Positions 1 to 9,603 of a stretch of DNA of 64,000 nt are shown here, in pieces. The stretch is from NCBI GenBank assembly GCA_023459495.1, contig JAEWTL010000118.1, positions 124,001-188,000 on the forward strand, written 5' to 3'. A program made the translations under genes and the position numbers. Below the pieces are notes generated by a model, which was not told the DNA's origin, did no database searches, and saw nothing but the letters and a program-made list of their open reading frames with translations. The stretch's first letter is position 1. The number at the start of each line of letters is the position of its first letter. The DNA comes from Bacillota bacterium (GTDB lineage: Bacteria; Bacillota; Clostridia; Christensenellales; SZUA-584).

Positions 1-731
1 TCGACCACGCCCTGAGCGATTTTTACGCCCGAGCTGGTACCGAGGCGGTTAGCCCCAGCCTGAATCATCTCCACCGCTGAAGCGTAGTCCTTCACGCCGC
101 CGGAAGCTTTGACACCCATGTTCGGCCCGACTGTCATGCGCATCAGGCGCACGTCCTTAACCGTCGCGCCACCCGTCGAAAAACCGGTGGAGGTCTTTAC
201 AAAGTCTGCACCAGCCCGCTTCGACGCTAGGCAGGCCTCTACTTTTTCATCATCGGTGAGCAGGCAGGTCTCGATAATCACTTTGACGAGCGCCTTGCCC
301 CTTGCCGCATTCACTACGGCCTGAATGTCATGCTGCACCAGCGCCCAATCCCCTGCTTTGGCCGCGCCGACGTTGATGACCATATCGACTTCCTTTGCAC
401 CCAGCGCGATCACCATATTGGTCTCATAGGCTTTCACATCGGGTGTGGTTGCCCCCAGCGGAAAACCGACCACACAGCACGGAGCAACCTTGCTGCCCGA
501 AAGCTTTCTCGCCGCCTGCGCGATATTGCTCGGATTCACGCATACGCTTGCAAAGCCATATTTGATCGCCTCGTCACACAACACATCAATCTGTTCAGGC
601 GTTGCGCCCGGTTTCAAAAGCGTATGATCCACATATTTGACCATGTTTTCGGGAGAATACGGATCGCTCGCAAAATCGCATCCCGCGCCATAGTATGTCC
701 ACTTTGGTTCCGTCATCCTGCGGTTCAACAT
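1..731 (-). CDS. deoC: Deoxyribose-phosphate aldolase, 3' end cut by window edge
   Basis: This gene should cleave 2-deoxyribose-5-phosphate to acetaldehyde and glyceraldehyde-3-phosphate in deoxynucleoside breakdown. The visible 243 residues contain the family's VDHTLLKP start of the barrel, the Schiff-base segment FVKTSTGF with the lysine, and the VKASGGVK strand. The ATG at 731 is preceded by a GAAAGGGA Shine-Dalgarno; a second ATG at 716 is possible. About 20 residues precede the usual DHTLLKP start, so the N-terminus is slightly long. The C-terminal end lies beyond position 1. It follows leuD by about 120 bases on the same strand, with a GC hairpin between them, so it may be a separate unit. 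Confidence 0.93.
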   Translation of the reverse strand, partial: MLNRRMTEPKWTYYGAGCDFASDPYSPENMVKYVDHTLLKPGATPEQIDVLCDEAIKYGFASVCVNPSNIAQAARKLSGSKVAPCCVVGFPLGATTPDVKAYETNMVIALGAKEVDMVINVGAAKAGDWALVQHDIQAVVNAARGKALVKVIIETCLLTDDEKVEACLASKRAGADFVKTSTGFSTGGATVKDVRLMRMTVGPNMGVKASGGVKDYASAVEMIQAGANRLGTSSGVKIAQGVV

Positions 732-766
732 CAGCTGTTAGTCCCTTTCAAGTTTTTATCGCAAGC

Positions 767-785
767 GGGCGGCACACAACCGCCC
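767..785 (-). terminator. GC-rich hairpin between leuD and deoC
   Basis: A perfect six-pair stem (GGGCGG/CCGCCC) with a seven-base loop lies between leuD and deoC. No good U-run follows on the minus strand, so it may be a weak terminator or an mRNA-stabilising stem. Confidence 0.35.
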
Positions 786-852
786 GGCGCAATTACGCTT
801 CTGACAAAGCCAAAGAGTCTGTATTCAAGCACGGTTTATGCTACCAATGCAA

Positions 853-1332
853 TCAGCCTTTCTTGGCGATATAGCCGATCAGGCCATCTGCATCGATGAT
901 GCCGCGCATGAAGGGCGGAAACGGTTCTGCCTTGAACGTCATGTGCTTTGTCTCGTTGGTTATTGTACCGCTTGAAAGGTCGACCGTCAAGGTGTCACCC
1001 ATATCTGTGTGGTTTACCGCTTCCTCACATTCCAGAATCGGAAGGCCAATATTGATGGAGTTTCGGAAGAAAATCCGGGCGAAAGAACGCGCAATTACAC
1101 ATTGAATACCTGAAGCTTTTATCGCAATAGGCGCGTGCTCCCGCGAGGAACCACAGCCAAAGTTATTGTCCGCGACGATGATATCGCCGGGCTGTACGGT
1201 CTTTACAAAGTCCGCATCAATATCCTCCATGCAGTGCGACGCCAGTTCCTTTGCGTCGAACGTGTTGAGATACCGCGCGGGGATGATGACGTCGGTGTCG
1301 ACGTTGCTGCCATACCGATATGCTTTGCCCAT
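853..1332 (-). CDS. leuD: 3-isopropylmalate dehydratase small subunit
   Basis: Small subunit (159 aa, normal for the bacterial/archaeal short LeuD type) of isopropylmalate isomerase, which together with LeuC converts 2- to 3-isopropylmalate in leucine synthesis. The swivel-domain signatures are visible: [13 protein letters not shown] near the N-terminus and the substrate loop [12 protein letters not shown] at about residues 57-68. ATG 1332 is preceded by AAGGAGG inside the end of leuC, three bases after the leuC stop, so the two are translationally coupled. No leuB follows; isopropylmalate dehydrogenase must be encoded elsewhere. Confidence 0.96.
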   Translation of the reverse strand: MGKAYRYGSNVDTDVIIPARYLNTFDAKELASHCMEDIDADFVKTVQPGDIIVADNNFGCGSSREHAPIAIKASGIQCVIARSFARIFFRNSINIGLPILECEEAVNHTDMGDTLTVDLSSGTITNETKHMTFKAEPFPPFMRGIIDADGLIGYIAKKG

Positions 1333-1335
1333 TGT

Positions 1336-2607
1336 TTACGCCTCCTTCACGATGTTTTCCGGGTCTTCGATGCGGCCCGTCAGCGCGGACGCTGCGGCAA
1401 CTGCCGGACTGGCCAGATAGACTTCGGACTGGGTGTGGCCCATGCGGCCCACGAAGTTGCGGTTGGTTGTGGACACCGCCCGCTCTCCGGCGGCGAGGAT
1501 GCCCATGTGTCCGCCGAGGCACGGCCCGCAGGTGGGCGTTGAGAATACCGCGCCTGCTTCGACGAATACCCTGGCAAGGCCCTCCTCCATTGCCTGCAGC
1601 CAGATTGCCTGCGTACCGGGCAGCACAATCACGCGCACGCCCTTTTTGATCTTCTTGCCACGCAGAATGTCCGCAGCAATACGCAGGTCGCTGATGCGGC
1701 CATTGGTGCACGAACCGATGACGACTTGATCGATTTTGATGTCCCCCACCTCGTCGATGGTCTTGGTGTTTTCGGGCAGATGCGGGAACGCCACGGTGGG
1801 CCTCAGCGACGCAAGATCAATCTCGATCACGCGCGCGTATTCCGCGTCCGGGTCTGCCTCAAATACTTTGTAAGGCCGATTGGCATGCTCCTTCACATAG
1901 GCGATGGTCTGCTCGTCAACCGGGAATATGCCGTTCTTCGCGCCCGCTTCGATGGCCATGTTGGCGATTGTAAAGCGGTCGTCCATTGGCAGGTCTGCCA
2001 AGCCTTCGCCCACGTATTCCATCGACTGATACAGTGCGCCGTCCACGCCGATCATGCCAATGATGTGAAGAATAAGGTCCTTACCGGATACCCATTTGCT
2101 GCGCCTACCCTTCAGCACAAACTGGATCGCGGCAGGTACCTTGAACCACGCCTTGCCCGTCGCCATGGCGGCTGCGAGGTCGGTGCTGCCCACGCCTGTG
2201 GAGAATGCGCCCAGCGCGCCGTATGTGCAGGTATGCGAGTCGGCACCGATGATGGCGTCGCCGGGCACCGCTAGCCCCTTTTCAGGGATCAGGCAGTGCT
2301 CAATACCCATCTCGCCTACCTCGAAGTAATTCGTAATCTGGTGTGCAGCGGAAAACTCACGAATCTGCTTACACTGCTGGGCCGCCTTGATGTCCTTGTT
2401 AGGAGTAAAATGGTCTGGCACCAGCGCGATCTTATCGCGGTCGAATACCTGCTTAAAGCCCGCTTTTTCAAATTCGCTGATGGCGACCGGCGCGGTCACG
2501 TCATTGCCCAGCGCGAGATCCAAAGACGCCTCGATAAACTGGCCTGCGTGTACCTCATTCAATCCCGCCTTGGCGGCGAGTATTTTCTGCGTCATCGTCA
2601 TTCCCAT
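1336..2607 (-). CDS. leuC: 3-isopropylmalate dehydratase large subunit
   Basis: Large, [4Fe-4S]-carrying subunit (423 aa) of isopropylmalate isomerase. The three cluster cysteines sit in the expected aconitase-family contexts: IGSCTNGR, and the pair in PTCGPCLGG. The [12 protein letters not shown] segment is also typical. The length fits the LeuC2/HACN-type branch that pairs with a short LeuD rather than the longer E. coli type. It starts three bases after the leuA stop with GGAGGG ahead of the ATG, and is co-transcribed with leuA and leuD under the leucine T-box upstream of leuA. Confidence 0.96.
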   Translation of the reverse strand: MGMTMTQKILAAKAGLNEVHAGQFIEASLDLALGNDVTAPVAISEFEKAGFKQVFDRDKIALVPDHFTPNKDIKAAQQCKQIREFSAAHQITNYFEVGEMGIEHCLIPEKGLAVPGDAIIGADSHTCTYGALGAFSTGVGSTDLAAAMATGKAWFKVPAAIQFVLKGRRSKWVSGKDLILHIIGMIGVDGALYQSMEYVGEGLADLPMDDRFTIANMAIEAGAKNGIFPVDEQTIAYVKEHANRPYKVFEADPDAEYARVIEIDLASLRPTVAFPHLPENTKTIDEVGDIKIDQVVIGSCTNGRISDLRIAADILRGKKIKKGVRVIVLPGTQAIWLQAMEEGLARVFVEAGAVFSTPTCGPCLGGHMGILAAGERAVSTTNRNFVGRMGHTQSEVYLASPAVAAASALTGRIEDPENIVKEA

Positions 2608-2610
2608 GTG

Positions 2611-4128
2611 TCAGCCCTCCATGCTTTTTTCATACCGGTACCGGTTGATCGCGTCGATGTAGGCGCGTATGCTTGCCTCCACGATGTCCGTGCTGAGACC
2701 CCTGCCGCGCACGCTGCTGCCATTGTTTTTCAGCTTAACGACCACCTCGCCCTGCGCATCCTTGCCGCCCGTTACCGAGCGCACGATGTAGTCCTCCAGC
2801 GTGAAGCTCTCTCCGATGCAGCGCTCAATCGCATTGAACGCGGCATCCACAGGGCCGTCACCCGTCGAGGCTTCTTCCACGGTCTCGTCCTGCCGCTGCA
2901 GCTTGATCACTGCCGTGGACGTCATCTTGTTGCCGCTGTTGATCACAAACGTATCCAATACATATTCGCCCGGAACTTCGAATTTGTCAAGTTCCACAAG
3001 CGCTCTCAGGTCCAGATCGGATACTTCCTTCTTGCGGTCAGCCAGTTCCTTAAACTTTTCAAAACTGACGGATATCTGTTCGTCGTCCAGCGCATAGCCC
3101 ATGGAACGCAGGCGCTCCGCAAACGCATGCTTGCCCGAGTGTTTGCCCAGCACGATGGCGTTTGCCGGCAAACCCACTGACTCATGGGTCATTATTTCAT
3201 ACGTCATCCGGTTAGCCAGCACGCCGTGCTGGTGGATGCCCGCCTCATGCGCGAATGCGTTGCGGCCCACGACCGCTTTGTTGGGCTGCACCGAAACGCC
3301 CGTGATCGAGGAGATCAACCGCGACGAGTTGTATATCTGGTCTGTCACAACGTTCATTTCCGCACCGTACAATTCCCTGCGTGTGACGAGCGCCATCACG
3401 ACCTCTTCCAGCGCCGCGTTGCCCGCGCGTTCGCCAATGCCGTTGATCGTGCATTCCACCTGCGTCGCGCCTGCGCGCACCGCCGCCAGCGAGTTGGCGA
3501 CCGCCAATCCCAGGTCGTTGTGGCAGTGCACGGACAGATCGACCTTCTCAATACCCGCGACGTTGTTCTTCACGCCCACGATCAGTTGATGAAATTCATC
3601 CGGCATGGCATAGCCCACGGTATCGGGTACGTTGATGCAGGTTGCCCCCGCCCTGATTGCCGCCTCGAACACACGGTACAAAAACTCCGGATCACTGCGC
3701 GAAGCGTCCTCAGCGGAGAACTCCACCTTGGGGCAGAGAGAGCTGGCATACTTCACCATGTCGATGGTCTGCTGCAGCACCTGCTCAGGCGTCATCTTCA
3801 GCTTGTATTCCATGTGGATGGGCGACGTTGCGATGAACGTATGGATGCAGGGGTCCACGGCATCTTTCACAGCTTCATACGCCCGCTCGATATCCGGCTT
3901 CAGTGCCCGGGAAAGACTCGCTACCGTTGCATTCTTCACGACTCCGGAGATCGCCTTTACGGCCTGAAAGTCGCCCGGCGAAGCAATGGCAAAGCCCGCC
4001 TCGATAATGTCTACGCCGAGCCGCTCCAGCTGCCGCGCAACCTCCAGCTTTTCCTGCAAATTCATGCTGCAGCCCGGTGACTGCTCGCCGTCGCGCAGCG
4101 TGGTGTCAAATACCTTGATCTGTCTCAT
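2611..4128 (-). CDS. leuA: 2-isopropylmalate synthase
   Basis: First committed enzyme of leucine synthesis: condenses acetyl-CoA with 2-ketoisovalerate. It is 505 aa, the full bacterial length. The N-terminal TIM barrel begins with DTTLRDGEQSPGCSM and carries the metal-binding HCHNDLG motif near residue 205. The C-terminal roughly 120 residues form the LeuA dimer/allosteric domain that binds leucine, so feedback inhibition is likely. The ATG at 4128 follows a strong AAGGAGG. It is the first gene of leuACD and is preceded by a T-box leader reading a leucine codon, so it is probably regulated both at enzyme level and by tRNA-Leu charging. Confidence 0.97.
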   Translation of the reverse strand: MRQIKVFDTTLRDGEQSPGCSMNLQEKLEVARQLERLGVDIIEAGFAIASPGDFQAVKAISGVVKNATVASLSRALKPDIERAYEAVKDAVDPCIHTFIATSPIHMEYKLKMTPEQVLQQTIDMVKYASSLCPKVEFSAEDASRSDPEFLYRVFEAAIRAGATCINVPDTVGYAMPDEFHQLIVGVKNNVAGIEKVDLSVHCHNDLGLAVANSLAAVRAGATQVECTINGIGERAGNAALEEVVMALVTRRELYGAEMNVVTDQIYNSSRLISSITGVSVQPNKAVVGRNAFAHEAGIHQHGVLANRMTYEIMTHESVGLPANAIVLGKHSGKHAFAERLRSMGYALDDEQISVSFEKFKELADRKKEVSDLDLRALVELDKFEVPGEYVLDTFVINSGNKMTSTAVIKLQRQDETVEEASTGDGPVDAAFNAIERCIGESFTLEDYIVRSVTGGKDAQGEVVVKLKNNGSSVRGRGLSTDIVEASIRAYIDAINRYRYEKSMEG

Positions 4129-4189
4129 GGGTCAGCCTCCTTTTCGTTTGGCTCATGCCGTGGCCCCCGTTTTTAACTACCGGCCGATA

Positions 4190-4454
4190 ATTAAAAACAA
4201 AAAAGCCTTTCGTCATACAGAGACGAAAGACCTTCGCGGTACCACTCTGCTTATGGCTAAAAGCCACCAGCTCATCAGGGCACAACATGATGCCCGTCCC
4301 CGTGTAACGTCGGGTCAGCACGACTGCACCTACTGAGTTTCGGTACAGCGGCTTGGGAGCGAGTTCACCGCACTTTGCCTGCCACCTTTCACCAATCCGG
4401 CGGCTCTCTGAAAAGCATTGCTTCGGCTACTGTTCTCCGTCACAGCCTTTATTG
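4190..4454 (-). promoter_or_regulatory. Leucine T-box leader of leuACD
   Basis: A complete tRNA-sensing T-box leader. On the minus strand it shows the Stem I AGAGAG element (4404-4409), a specifier segment GAACUC with the codon CUC at 4361-4363 (leucine), and the antiterminator T-box sequence AGUGGUACCGCG at about 4235-4248, followed at once by the competing terminator. The specifier matches the function of the downstream genes. Uncharged tRNA-Leu (GAG anticodon) should stabilise antitermination and switch on leuACD. The transcription start near 4454 is inferred from the promoter. Confidence 0.93.
4197..4232 (-). terminator. T-box-controlled intrinsic terminator
   Basis: Stem CCTTTCGTC / GACGAAAGG with a short loop, followed on the minus strand by a T-rich run. 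It overlaps the 3' flank of the T-box sequence and is the off-state structure of the leader. It may also stop readthrough from galE, for which no own terminator is seen. Confidence 0.9.
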
Positions 4455-4460
4455 ATGCGT

Positions 4461-4490
4461 ATTATACTTGCCGGACAGGCCTGCTGTCAA
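4461..4490 (-). promoter_or_regulatory. leu operon sigma-A promoter
   Basis: A perfect -35 TTGACA (4485-4490) and perfect -10 TATAAT (4461-4466) separated by 18 bases, placed just upstream of the T-box leader. Confidence 0.9.
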
Positions 4491-4513
4491 GCAATAATTT
4501 TATTACAAATCTT

Positions 4514-5494
4514 TTACTTATAGCCGAGCGGATACCGGCTGTGGAACTGCCATGCGCTTTGCATGATATCATCGATGCCGTACTTTGGCTCCCAATCGAG
4601 CGCTTTGCGTATCTTCTCGGACGACGCGACCAGCCTTGCCGGGTCCCCCGGCCGCCGTGTGACGACGCGGTAACGGATGGTTCGGTCTGTGGCCTGCTCC
4701 GCCGCATGGATAATTTCCAGCACCGAATAGCCGGTTTCGCTGCCCAGATTATAAACGTCGCTTCCGCCACCCGCTGTGAGGTCCTGCAGTGCCAGCACAT
4801 GCGTGTCCGCGAGGTCGGTCACATGGACGTAATCGCGAATGCAGGTGCCGTCGGGCGTGGCATAATCGTCGCCATACACCTGCAGGCTGTCCCGGCTGCC
4901 ATTGACAAAAGAATAGATGATCGGGATCAGGTGCGATTCCGGATCATGGTCCTCACCGATATCGCCCGCCTCGTCAGCGCCTGCCGCGTTGAAATAACGC
5001 AACGCTTTGTAACGAATCCCATAGATATCCGAAAAGTCCTTCAGCATGCCTTCAATGACAAGCTTGGTGCGCCCATATACGTTGAGCGGCGATTTCGGGC
5101 ATTCCTCTGTGATGGGCACCTGCTCCGGTTCGCCATATACCGCCGCAGTGGACGAGAAGATGAACTTATCCACATCAGCGTCCATGGCGGCCTTGAACAG
5201 GTTCAGACTGCCCGTAACGTTATTCTCATAGTACTTATACGGTTCCTTCATGGACTCGCCCACGAGGCTGAGCGCCGCAAAGTGCATCACAGCGTCTGGC
5301 CGATGTTCCGCAAAACAGCGTTTCAGGCTGTCTTTGTCCAGCAGGTCACCTTCACACAGCGGCACACCTTTGACCGCCTGCAGATGCCCCTTGGAAAGGT
5401 TGTCGAATACAGCCACGTCATAACCGCTTCGCTGAAGCTGCCGCACTGCGTGGCTGCCAATGTAGCCCGCACCGCCCGTAACGAGTACTTTCAT
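4514..5494 (-). CDS. galE: UDP-glucose 4-epimerase
   Basis: Interconverts UDP-glucose and UDP-galactose with tightly bound NAD. The 326-residue protein begins with the Rossmann motif GGAGYIGSH, has the catalytic Ser115 region (SSTAAVYG) and the Tyr140-x3-Lys144 pair in YGRTK, and the GalE-typical TPDGTCIRDYVHV segment. ATG 5494 has GGGGAAG upstream and lies nine bases after the stop of the AMP-ligase/ACP/oxoamine-synthase gene, so the two are co-transcribed. That pairing is unusual: the epimerase may supply sugar nucleotide for a glycolipid. An alternative extended-SDR reductase role is less likely because the GalE signatures are intact. Confidence 0.93.
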   Translation of the reverse strand: MKVLVTGGAGYIGSHAVRQLQRSGYDVAVFDNLSKGHLQAVKGVPLCEGDLLDKDSLKRCFAEHRPDAVMHFAALSLVGESMKEPYKYYENNVTGSLNLFKAAMDADVDKFIFSSTAAVYGEPEQVPITEECPKSPLNVYGRTKLVIEGMLKDFSDIYGIRYKALRYFNAAGADEAGDIGEDHDPESHLIPIIYSFVNGSRDSLQVYGDDYATPDGTCIRDYVHVTDLADTHVLALQDLTAGGGSDVYNLGSETGYSVLEIIHAAEQATDRTIRYRVVTRRPGDPARLVASSEKIRKALDWEPKYGIDDIMQSAWQFHSRYPLGYK

Positions 5495-5503
5495 ATGCTT
5501 CCC

Positions 5504-8500
5504 CTATTTTTTAATGTTCATTTCCTTGTACAAATCGTCCAGCGTATCCAGCGCGAAATCGAGCTGCGCCGGTTTATGCTCGCTTGTCAGACAGAAGCGC
5601 AGGCGTGCCTGATGCTTCGGCACCGCCGGATATACCGCCGGAGGTACGAACACACCGCGTTCCAACATGTGCGTGGAAAGCTCGTATGCGTCGTGGTCCT
5701 CGCCCACCATGATGGGTACAATGGCGGTTTCCTTCGCGAGGCAGGTATTGAAGCCCCGCTTCTTTGCGCCTTCCACGAAGTACTTGATGTTTGCGTGTAA
5801 GTCGGCCACCTTTGGGTTGCCTTCCATCATCATCTTCACCGCTTCGAGTGTAGCAGCCGCAAGCGGCGGGCTGATGCCCACGGAGAACATAAACCCCGGC
5901 ATCGCATAGTGCAGGTAAGCGATCATGTCCGCGTCGCCCGCGATATAGCCGCCGCAGGTGCCAAGGCCCTTGGAAAGCGTACCCATCTTGATATCCACAT
6001 CGCCGGGCAGCAGGTCGAAGTATTCGTCCACACCGCCGCCGTTCTCACCGATCACGCAGCCCGAATGCGCCTCGTCCACCATCAGGAACGCGCCGTACTT
6101 CTTCTTGAGCGCGACGAAATCCGGAATGGGCGCGATATCGCCGTCCATCGAGTATACGCCTTCCACGACGATCAGTATCTTTTCATATTTATCGCGCGCG
6201 GCACGCAGGATATGCTCCAACCCGTCAAAATCGTTGTGCGGAAACGCTTTGGTGGCGCTCTTCGAGAGCTGGCAGCCCTGTGTGATCGAGTTATGCGAGA
6301 GTGCGTCATAGACGATCAGGTCGTGCTCATTGCAGAAGTTACCCACGAATGTGACGTTGGTGGAATGCCCGCCCACAAGCACAATGGCCGCGTCGGTATG
6401 CTTCCACTGCGCGATGGCCTTTTCGAGCTCGATATAGAGCGTCTTCTCGCCCGCGATGAGCCGTGAACCGGATGCGGATGTACCATACTTCTCAATGGCC
6501 TTTTTGGCGGCCTCCATGGTGCGCGGGTGGCCCGACATGCCCACGTAGTTGTACGACGCAAGGTTGATGACCTCTTTGCCGCCTACGATAGACGTATCCT
6601 TGAGCACGGAGTCATGTGCGACAAAGTAGGGGTCCTTCAGGCCCGCATCCGCGAGGGCGAGCTTGCGCTGCGCGTATTCCTCAAACTCGCGGGACTGGTT
6701 GAATTTCGTTATAGGTTGTACGGCGCTTTTTGGCGCTTGTTCTTTAGTCATATCAATATTATGCACCTTTCTGAAAAGAAGCTTAGCTAAATCTTGTACG
6801 TTTGCGCAGGTAAAATATTCCGTATCTGGGATGACCACTCCGTATATCTCCTCTGCCTTGGAGAATACGCTGAGGCTGGACAGGCTGTCGCCACCGAGGT
6901 CGTCCACGAAATGGTCGGTATCCCCGATGGTGGCTGCGTCAATACCCAACACGTCCGCAAATATGCTGCGCACCTGCTCCGTGATTTTGGTGAGCTCTGT
7001 GCTGTCATAACCCGCGCCATTGGTTTTCTCCGGTTTTACGGCTTCTTCATGACGCAACGTTCCACTTTTGATGTCAATGACCTCGAAACGGCCGGTCCCG
7101 CGTTCGATGGCCTCCTTCACCTTCTGGCGTTTCACCTTGATACCGTTCGCCAGCGGCAACGGGTCAAGCGATAAATATGCGCGTTTGATTTTCTTATAGA
7201 TGGGCAGCAGGCCATTGATGCGCGTGATCTCAGCAATCATCTCCTGGGCCTTGGCTGCATCGCCCGTATTGTCCCCCAACGACACGATCAGCGTGGTATC
7301 GTCGTATACGCCCTTGGCGGCAACGCCTACAACGCAGATGTTTTCCGCATGCGGCAGTTCGGAGAAGTTGTCCTCCAACTCGTCAGGGTATACATTCTCA
7401 CCTGACTCGCCCACGATGACGTCCTTCAGGCGCCCTTCGATAAAGTAGCGCCCGTCCACCTCGCACACGATGTCACCCGAGGAGAACCAGCCGCCATCCG
7501 CGGTCTCGCGCGGGATGTACACGCCATCCACCATGCGCCCCGTATGGATCGCTTCGCCTCTGATCTGCAGTTCGCCCGTGGCAGCCTCTGGCTTGTCCTT
7601 CACGATGCGGTATTCCATGGGAGAAAACGGCTTACCTACGCCTGCGTCGAGCCGGTTGTCGATCTTGCTGGATAGCTCCACCGAGTCGATGCCCGTTTCG
7701 GTCATGCCGAAGCCCGAGTAGAGCGGATATCCGATGGCGTTGATGATCTTGAGCGTTTCGGGCTGGATATGCCCGCCGCCGGTGATCAGAAACTGCACGC
7801 TGTCGCCGACAAGGTTCTCCTGAACGGCTTTAAAGAACAGGCTGGATACCAGTTTGCGGCCCGTTTTACCAAGCCTGCGCTGCAGGCTGATTGAAAGGTC
7901 GCAGGCGTTCAGCAGCTTTTCGTAGGTTTCTTCCCCCTGAAGCTTGGCTTTACGCAGTATACCCTTGGCCACGTTGTTCCAGAGCAGCGGCACCGCGTAA
8001 ATGTGTGTAACCTTGTGCGTCTTGCACGCCGAGAGGATCACATCAGGCGTGCGCTTAGCGATATAGACGATCGTTTTGCCAAAGAACGAATACCACAGGT
8101 AAACGGCTATGAAGCCGAAGATGTGGTGGAACGGCAGAAACGCGAGCTGTTTAATCTCGCCGTCGTGTATGATCTCCTTGTTATTGTGGCAGACATAGTC
8201 GGCCAGCAGCACCTGATCACAGATCCCCTGCTCGCTGTATACGTACACTTTGGGCGTAGCCGTGGTGCCCGAGGTGCACAGCGCCACCGCGTCACCATAG
8301 ACCGGCGAATACATCACGCTTTCCGCGTCGATGCTTACAAAATCGTCGGGCGATATGCTGAGCACTCCGCCGATGGATACGGGTGCATCCGTAACCACGG
8401 CGCGCGAACCTGCCTGACGCAGGATATGCATGACCTGACTGTCATCACAGGCCGCGTCGACAAGCAACGGACGGTAGCCCGCCATGATGATCGACCAGAA

Positions 8501-8758
8501 TGCAGCCGGCCACAGCGGACTGTTGGTACAGCGCAGTGCGACAAACGTGTTGCGCTCCACACTTGCAAGCAGCTTGGAAAGCCGGCTCGCTCCCGTCACC
8601 GCGATGCGTTCATAATCCGCATACGTGAGCTTCTTGATCGCGGAATTTTCCTGATACTCGGCGGCTACTATGTCCCCGTAGCCGCACATGATAGAGAAAA
8701 GATTTTTAAATGTTCTTTCCTCCCGAAGCTCACCCAGCTTCTTCATGGTCATGTTCAT
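5504..8758 (-). CDS. AMP-ligase / acyl carrier protein / alpha-oxoamine synthase fusion
   Basis: A 1084-residue three-domain protein. Residues about 20-560 are an adenylate-forming acyl ligase (TSGTTATPK at 162-170, GFGMTETG at 349-356, SSGD 429, GRLKD lysine 445, C-terminal NGIK lysine near 541). Residues about 587-663 are an acyl carrier protein with the phosphopantetheine serine in GGDSL (Ser625). Residues about 689-1082 are a PLP alpha-oxoamine synthase (DEAHS 895-899, Schiff-base Lys930 in TLSKGLG). The inferred reaction is activation of a fatty acid, loading on the built-in ACP, and decarboxylative condensation with an amino acid to a long-chain alpha-amino ketone. The ATG at 8758 was chosen because CGGAGG lies nine bases upstream; an in-frame extension to 8845 has no such signal. 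galE follows by nine bases. The amino-acid substrate and product are unknown. Confidence 0.9.
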   Translation of the reverse strand: MNMTMKKLGELREERTFKNLFSIMCGYGDIVAAEYQENSAIKKLTYADYERIAVTGASRLSKLLASVERNTFVALRCTNSPLWPAAFWSIIMAGYRPLLVDAACDDSQVMHILRQAGSRAVVTDAPVSIGGVLSISPDDFVSIDAESVMYSPVYGDAVALCTSGTTATPKVYVYSEQGICDQVLLADYVCHNNKEIIHDGEIKQLAFLPFHHIFGFIAVYLWYSFFGKTIVYIAKRTPDVILSACKTHKVTHIYAVPLLWNNVAKGILRKAKLQGEETYEKLLNACDLSISLQRRLGKTGRKLVSSLFFKAVQENLVGDSVQFLITGGGHIQPETLKIINAIGYPLYSGFGMTETGIDSVELSSKIDNRLDAGVGKPFSPMEYRIVKDKPEAATGELQIRGEAIHTGRMVDGVYIPRETADGGWFSSGDIVCEVDGRYFIEGRLKDVIVGESGENVYPDELEDNFSELPHAENICVVGVAAKGVYDDTTLIVSLGDNTGDAAKAQEMIAEITRINGLLPIYKKIKRAYLSLDPLPLANGIKVKRQKVKEAIERGTGRFEVIDIKSGTLRHEEAVKPEKTNGAGYDSTELTKITEQVRSIFADVLGIDAATIGDTDHFVDDLGGDSLSSLSVFSKAEEIYGVVIPDTEYFTCANVQDLAKLLFRKVHNIDMTKEQAPKSAVQPITKFNQSREFEEYAQRKLALADAGLKDPYFVAHDSVLKDTSIVGGKEVINLASYNYVGMSGHPRTMEAAKKAIEKYGTSASGSRLIAGEKTLYIELEKAIAQWKHTDAAIVLVGGHSTNVTFVGNFCNEHDLIVYDALSHNSITQGCQLSKSATKAFPHNDFDGLEHILRAARDKYEKILIVVEGVYSMDGDIAPIPDFVALKKKYGAFLMVDEAHSGCVIGENGGGVDEYFDLLPGDVDIKMGTLSKGLGTCGGYIAGDADMIAYLHYAMPGFMFSVGISPPLAAATLEAVKMMMEGNPKVADLHANIKYFVEGAKKRGFNTCLAKETAIVPIMVGEDHDAYELSTHMLERGVFVPPAVYPAVPKHQARLRFCLTSEHKPAQLDFALDTLDDLYKEMNIKK

Positions 8759-8866
8759 CTTGCCAAGCCTCCGAAAAATAAATGTATGATGCCAAATAAA
8801 AGTTATATATACTAACATTCTATCATAGGCCCGGGCAACAATCACTACGAAAATTTATACGATTGT

Positions 8867-9586
8867 CTAAACCGCCCGGCCTTTTCGCTCCGCGATATAC
8901 GCTTCAAAGCGCTCACGCGTCAGATTGACCACCAGTGTTTCAGGGAATTCTGTCAGTTCGAGCATCTTCAGTGCCGTGTTATGCTGCCCCATCTCCATCG
9001 CGGAATGGGCGTCGCTCGATACCGCTACGCGCACGCCGTATTTTTTGCACAGCGGCAGATATTTTAACGCGTTTTCCGCTCCGCCTTTCCGGAAAAGGAA
9101 GGAATGATCGTTAACTTCAACGAGTTTATTCAGGCGCGCGGCCTCCTTTACCACTGCCTCATAATCAAGGTCATAACTGGGGTTGTCCGGATGCGCGATC
9201 ACATCCACATGCCGATTGTTCATTGCCGCCAGCACCGCTTCGGTATCCTTCGTGCGTCCTGAGCTGAGCCGTACAAACTCATGCAGCCCCGCGATGACAT
9301 AGTCGAGCATTTCCAGATGCCGCTCTTCCATGTCCAGATTACCCTCATCATCCCAGATATTCGCCTCTACGCCATGGTAAACCCGGACGCCTTTAATATA
9401 GGGCGTAAAAAACCGGTAGGTCGTCACCACGAACGCAGGCGAAGCGCCTGGCAGCATAGGGCCATGGTCGGTTAAAACGAATCCGTCAAGGCCTGCCTCA
9501 GCTGCTCCGGCTGCGTTTTCAACCAGCGTCGAATGCGCATGCCCCGACAATAGGGTATGCGTGTGCGTATCAATTTTTGGTCTCAT
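8867..9586 (-). CDS. PHP-domain metal-dependent phosphatase (YcdX-like)
   Basis: A 239-residue stand-alone PHP-fold hydrolase. The metal ligands expected for the family are visible in order: HTHT near residue 7, TDHG near 40, GVE near 72, a His in AGLHEF, HPD near 137, NDHS, and SSDAHS near 192. YcdX-type relatives are trinuclear zinc phosphoesterases; the substrate here cannot be told. ATG 9586 has GGAG ahead of it. It follows metH by 17 bases and is probably read from the same transcript, although no functional link with methionine synthesis is evident. Confidence 0.88.
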   Translation of the reverse strand: MRPKIDTHTHTLLSGHAHSTLVENAAGAAEAGLDGFVLTDHGPMLPGASPAFVVTTYRFFTPYIKGVRVYHGVEANIWDDEGNLDMEERHLEMLDYVIAGLHEFVRLSSGRTKDTEAVLAAMNNRHVDVIAHPDNPSYDLDYEAVVKEAARLNKLVEVNDHSFLFRKGGAENALKYLPLCKKYGVRVAVSSDAHSAMEMGQHNTALKMLELTEFPETLVVNLTRERFEAYIAERKGRAV

Positions 9587-9603
9587 GGTTTCTCCTGAAA
9601 AAT

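Noticed and set aside
2296..4080. Two long plus-strand frames opposite leuA
   Set aside because: Shadow frames of leuA; the leuA reading is full-length and has all motifs.
4418..5800. 460-codon open frame on the plus strand opposite galE
   Set aside because: Antisense to galE and to the end of the fusion gene; no start signal and His/Arg-rich composition.
8759..8845. N-terminal extension of the AMP-ligase/ACP/oxoamine synthase protein
   Set aside because: The extension covers the SD of the ATG at 8758 and likely promoter DNA, and has no SD of its own.
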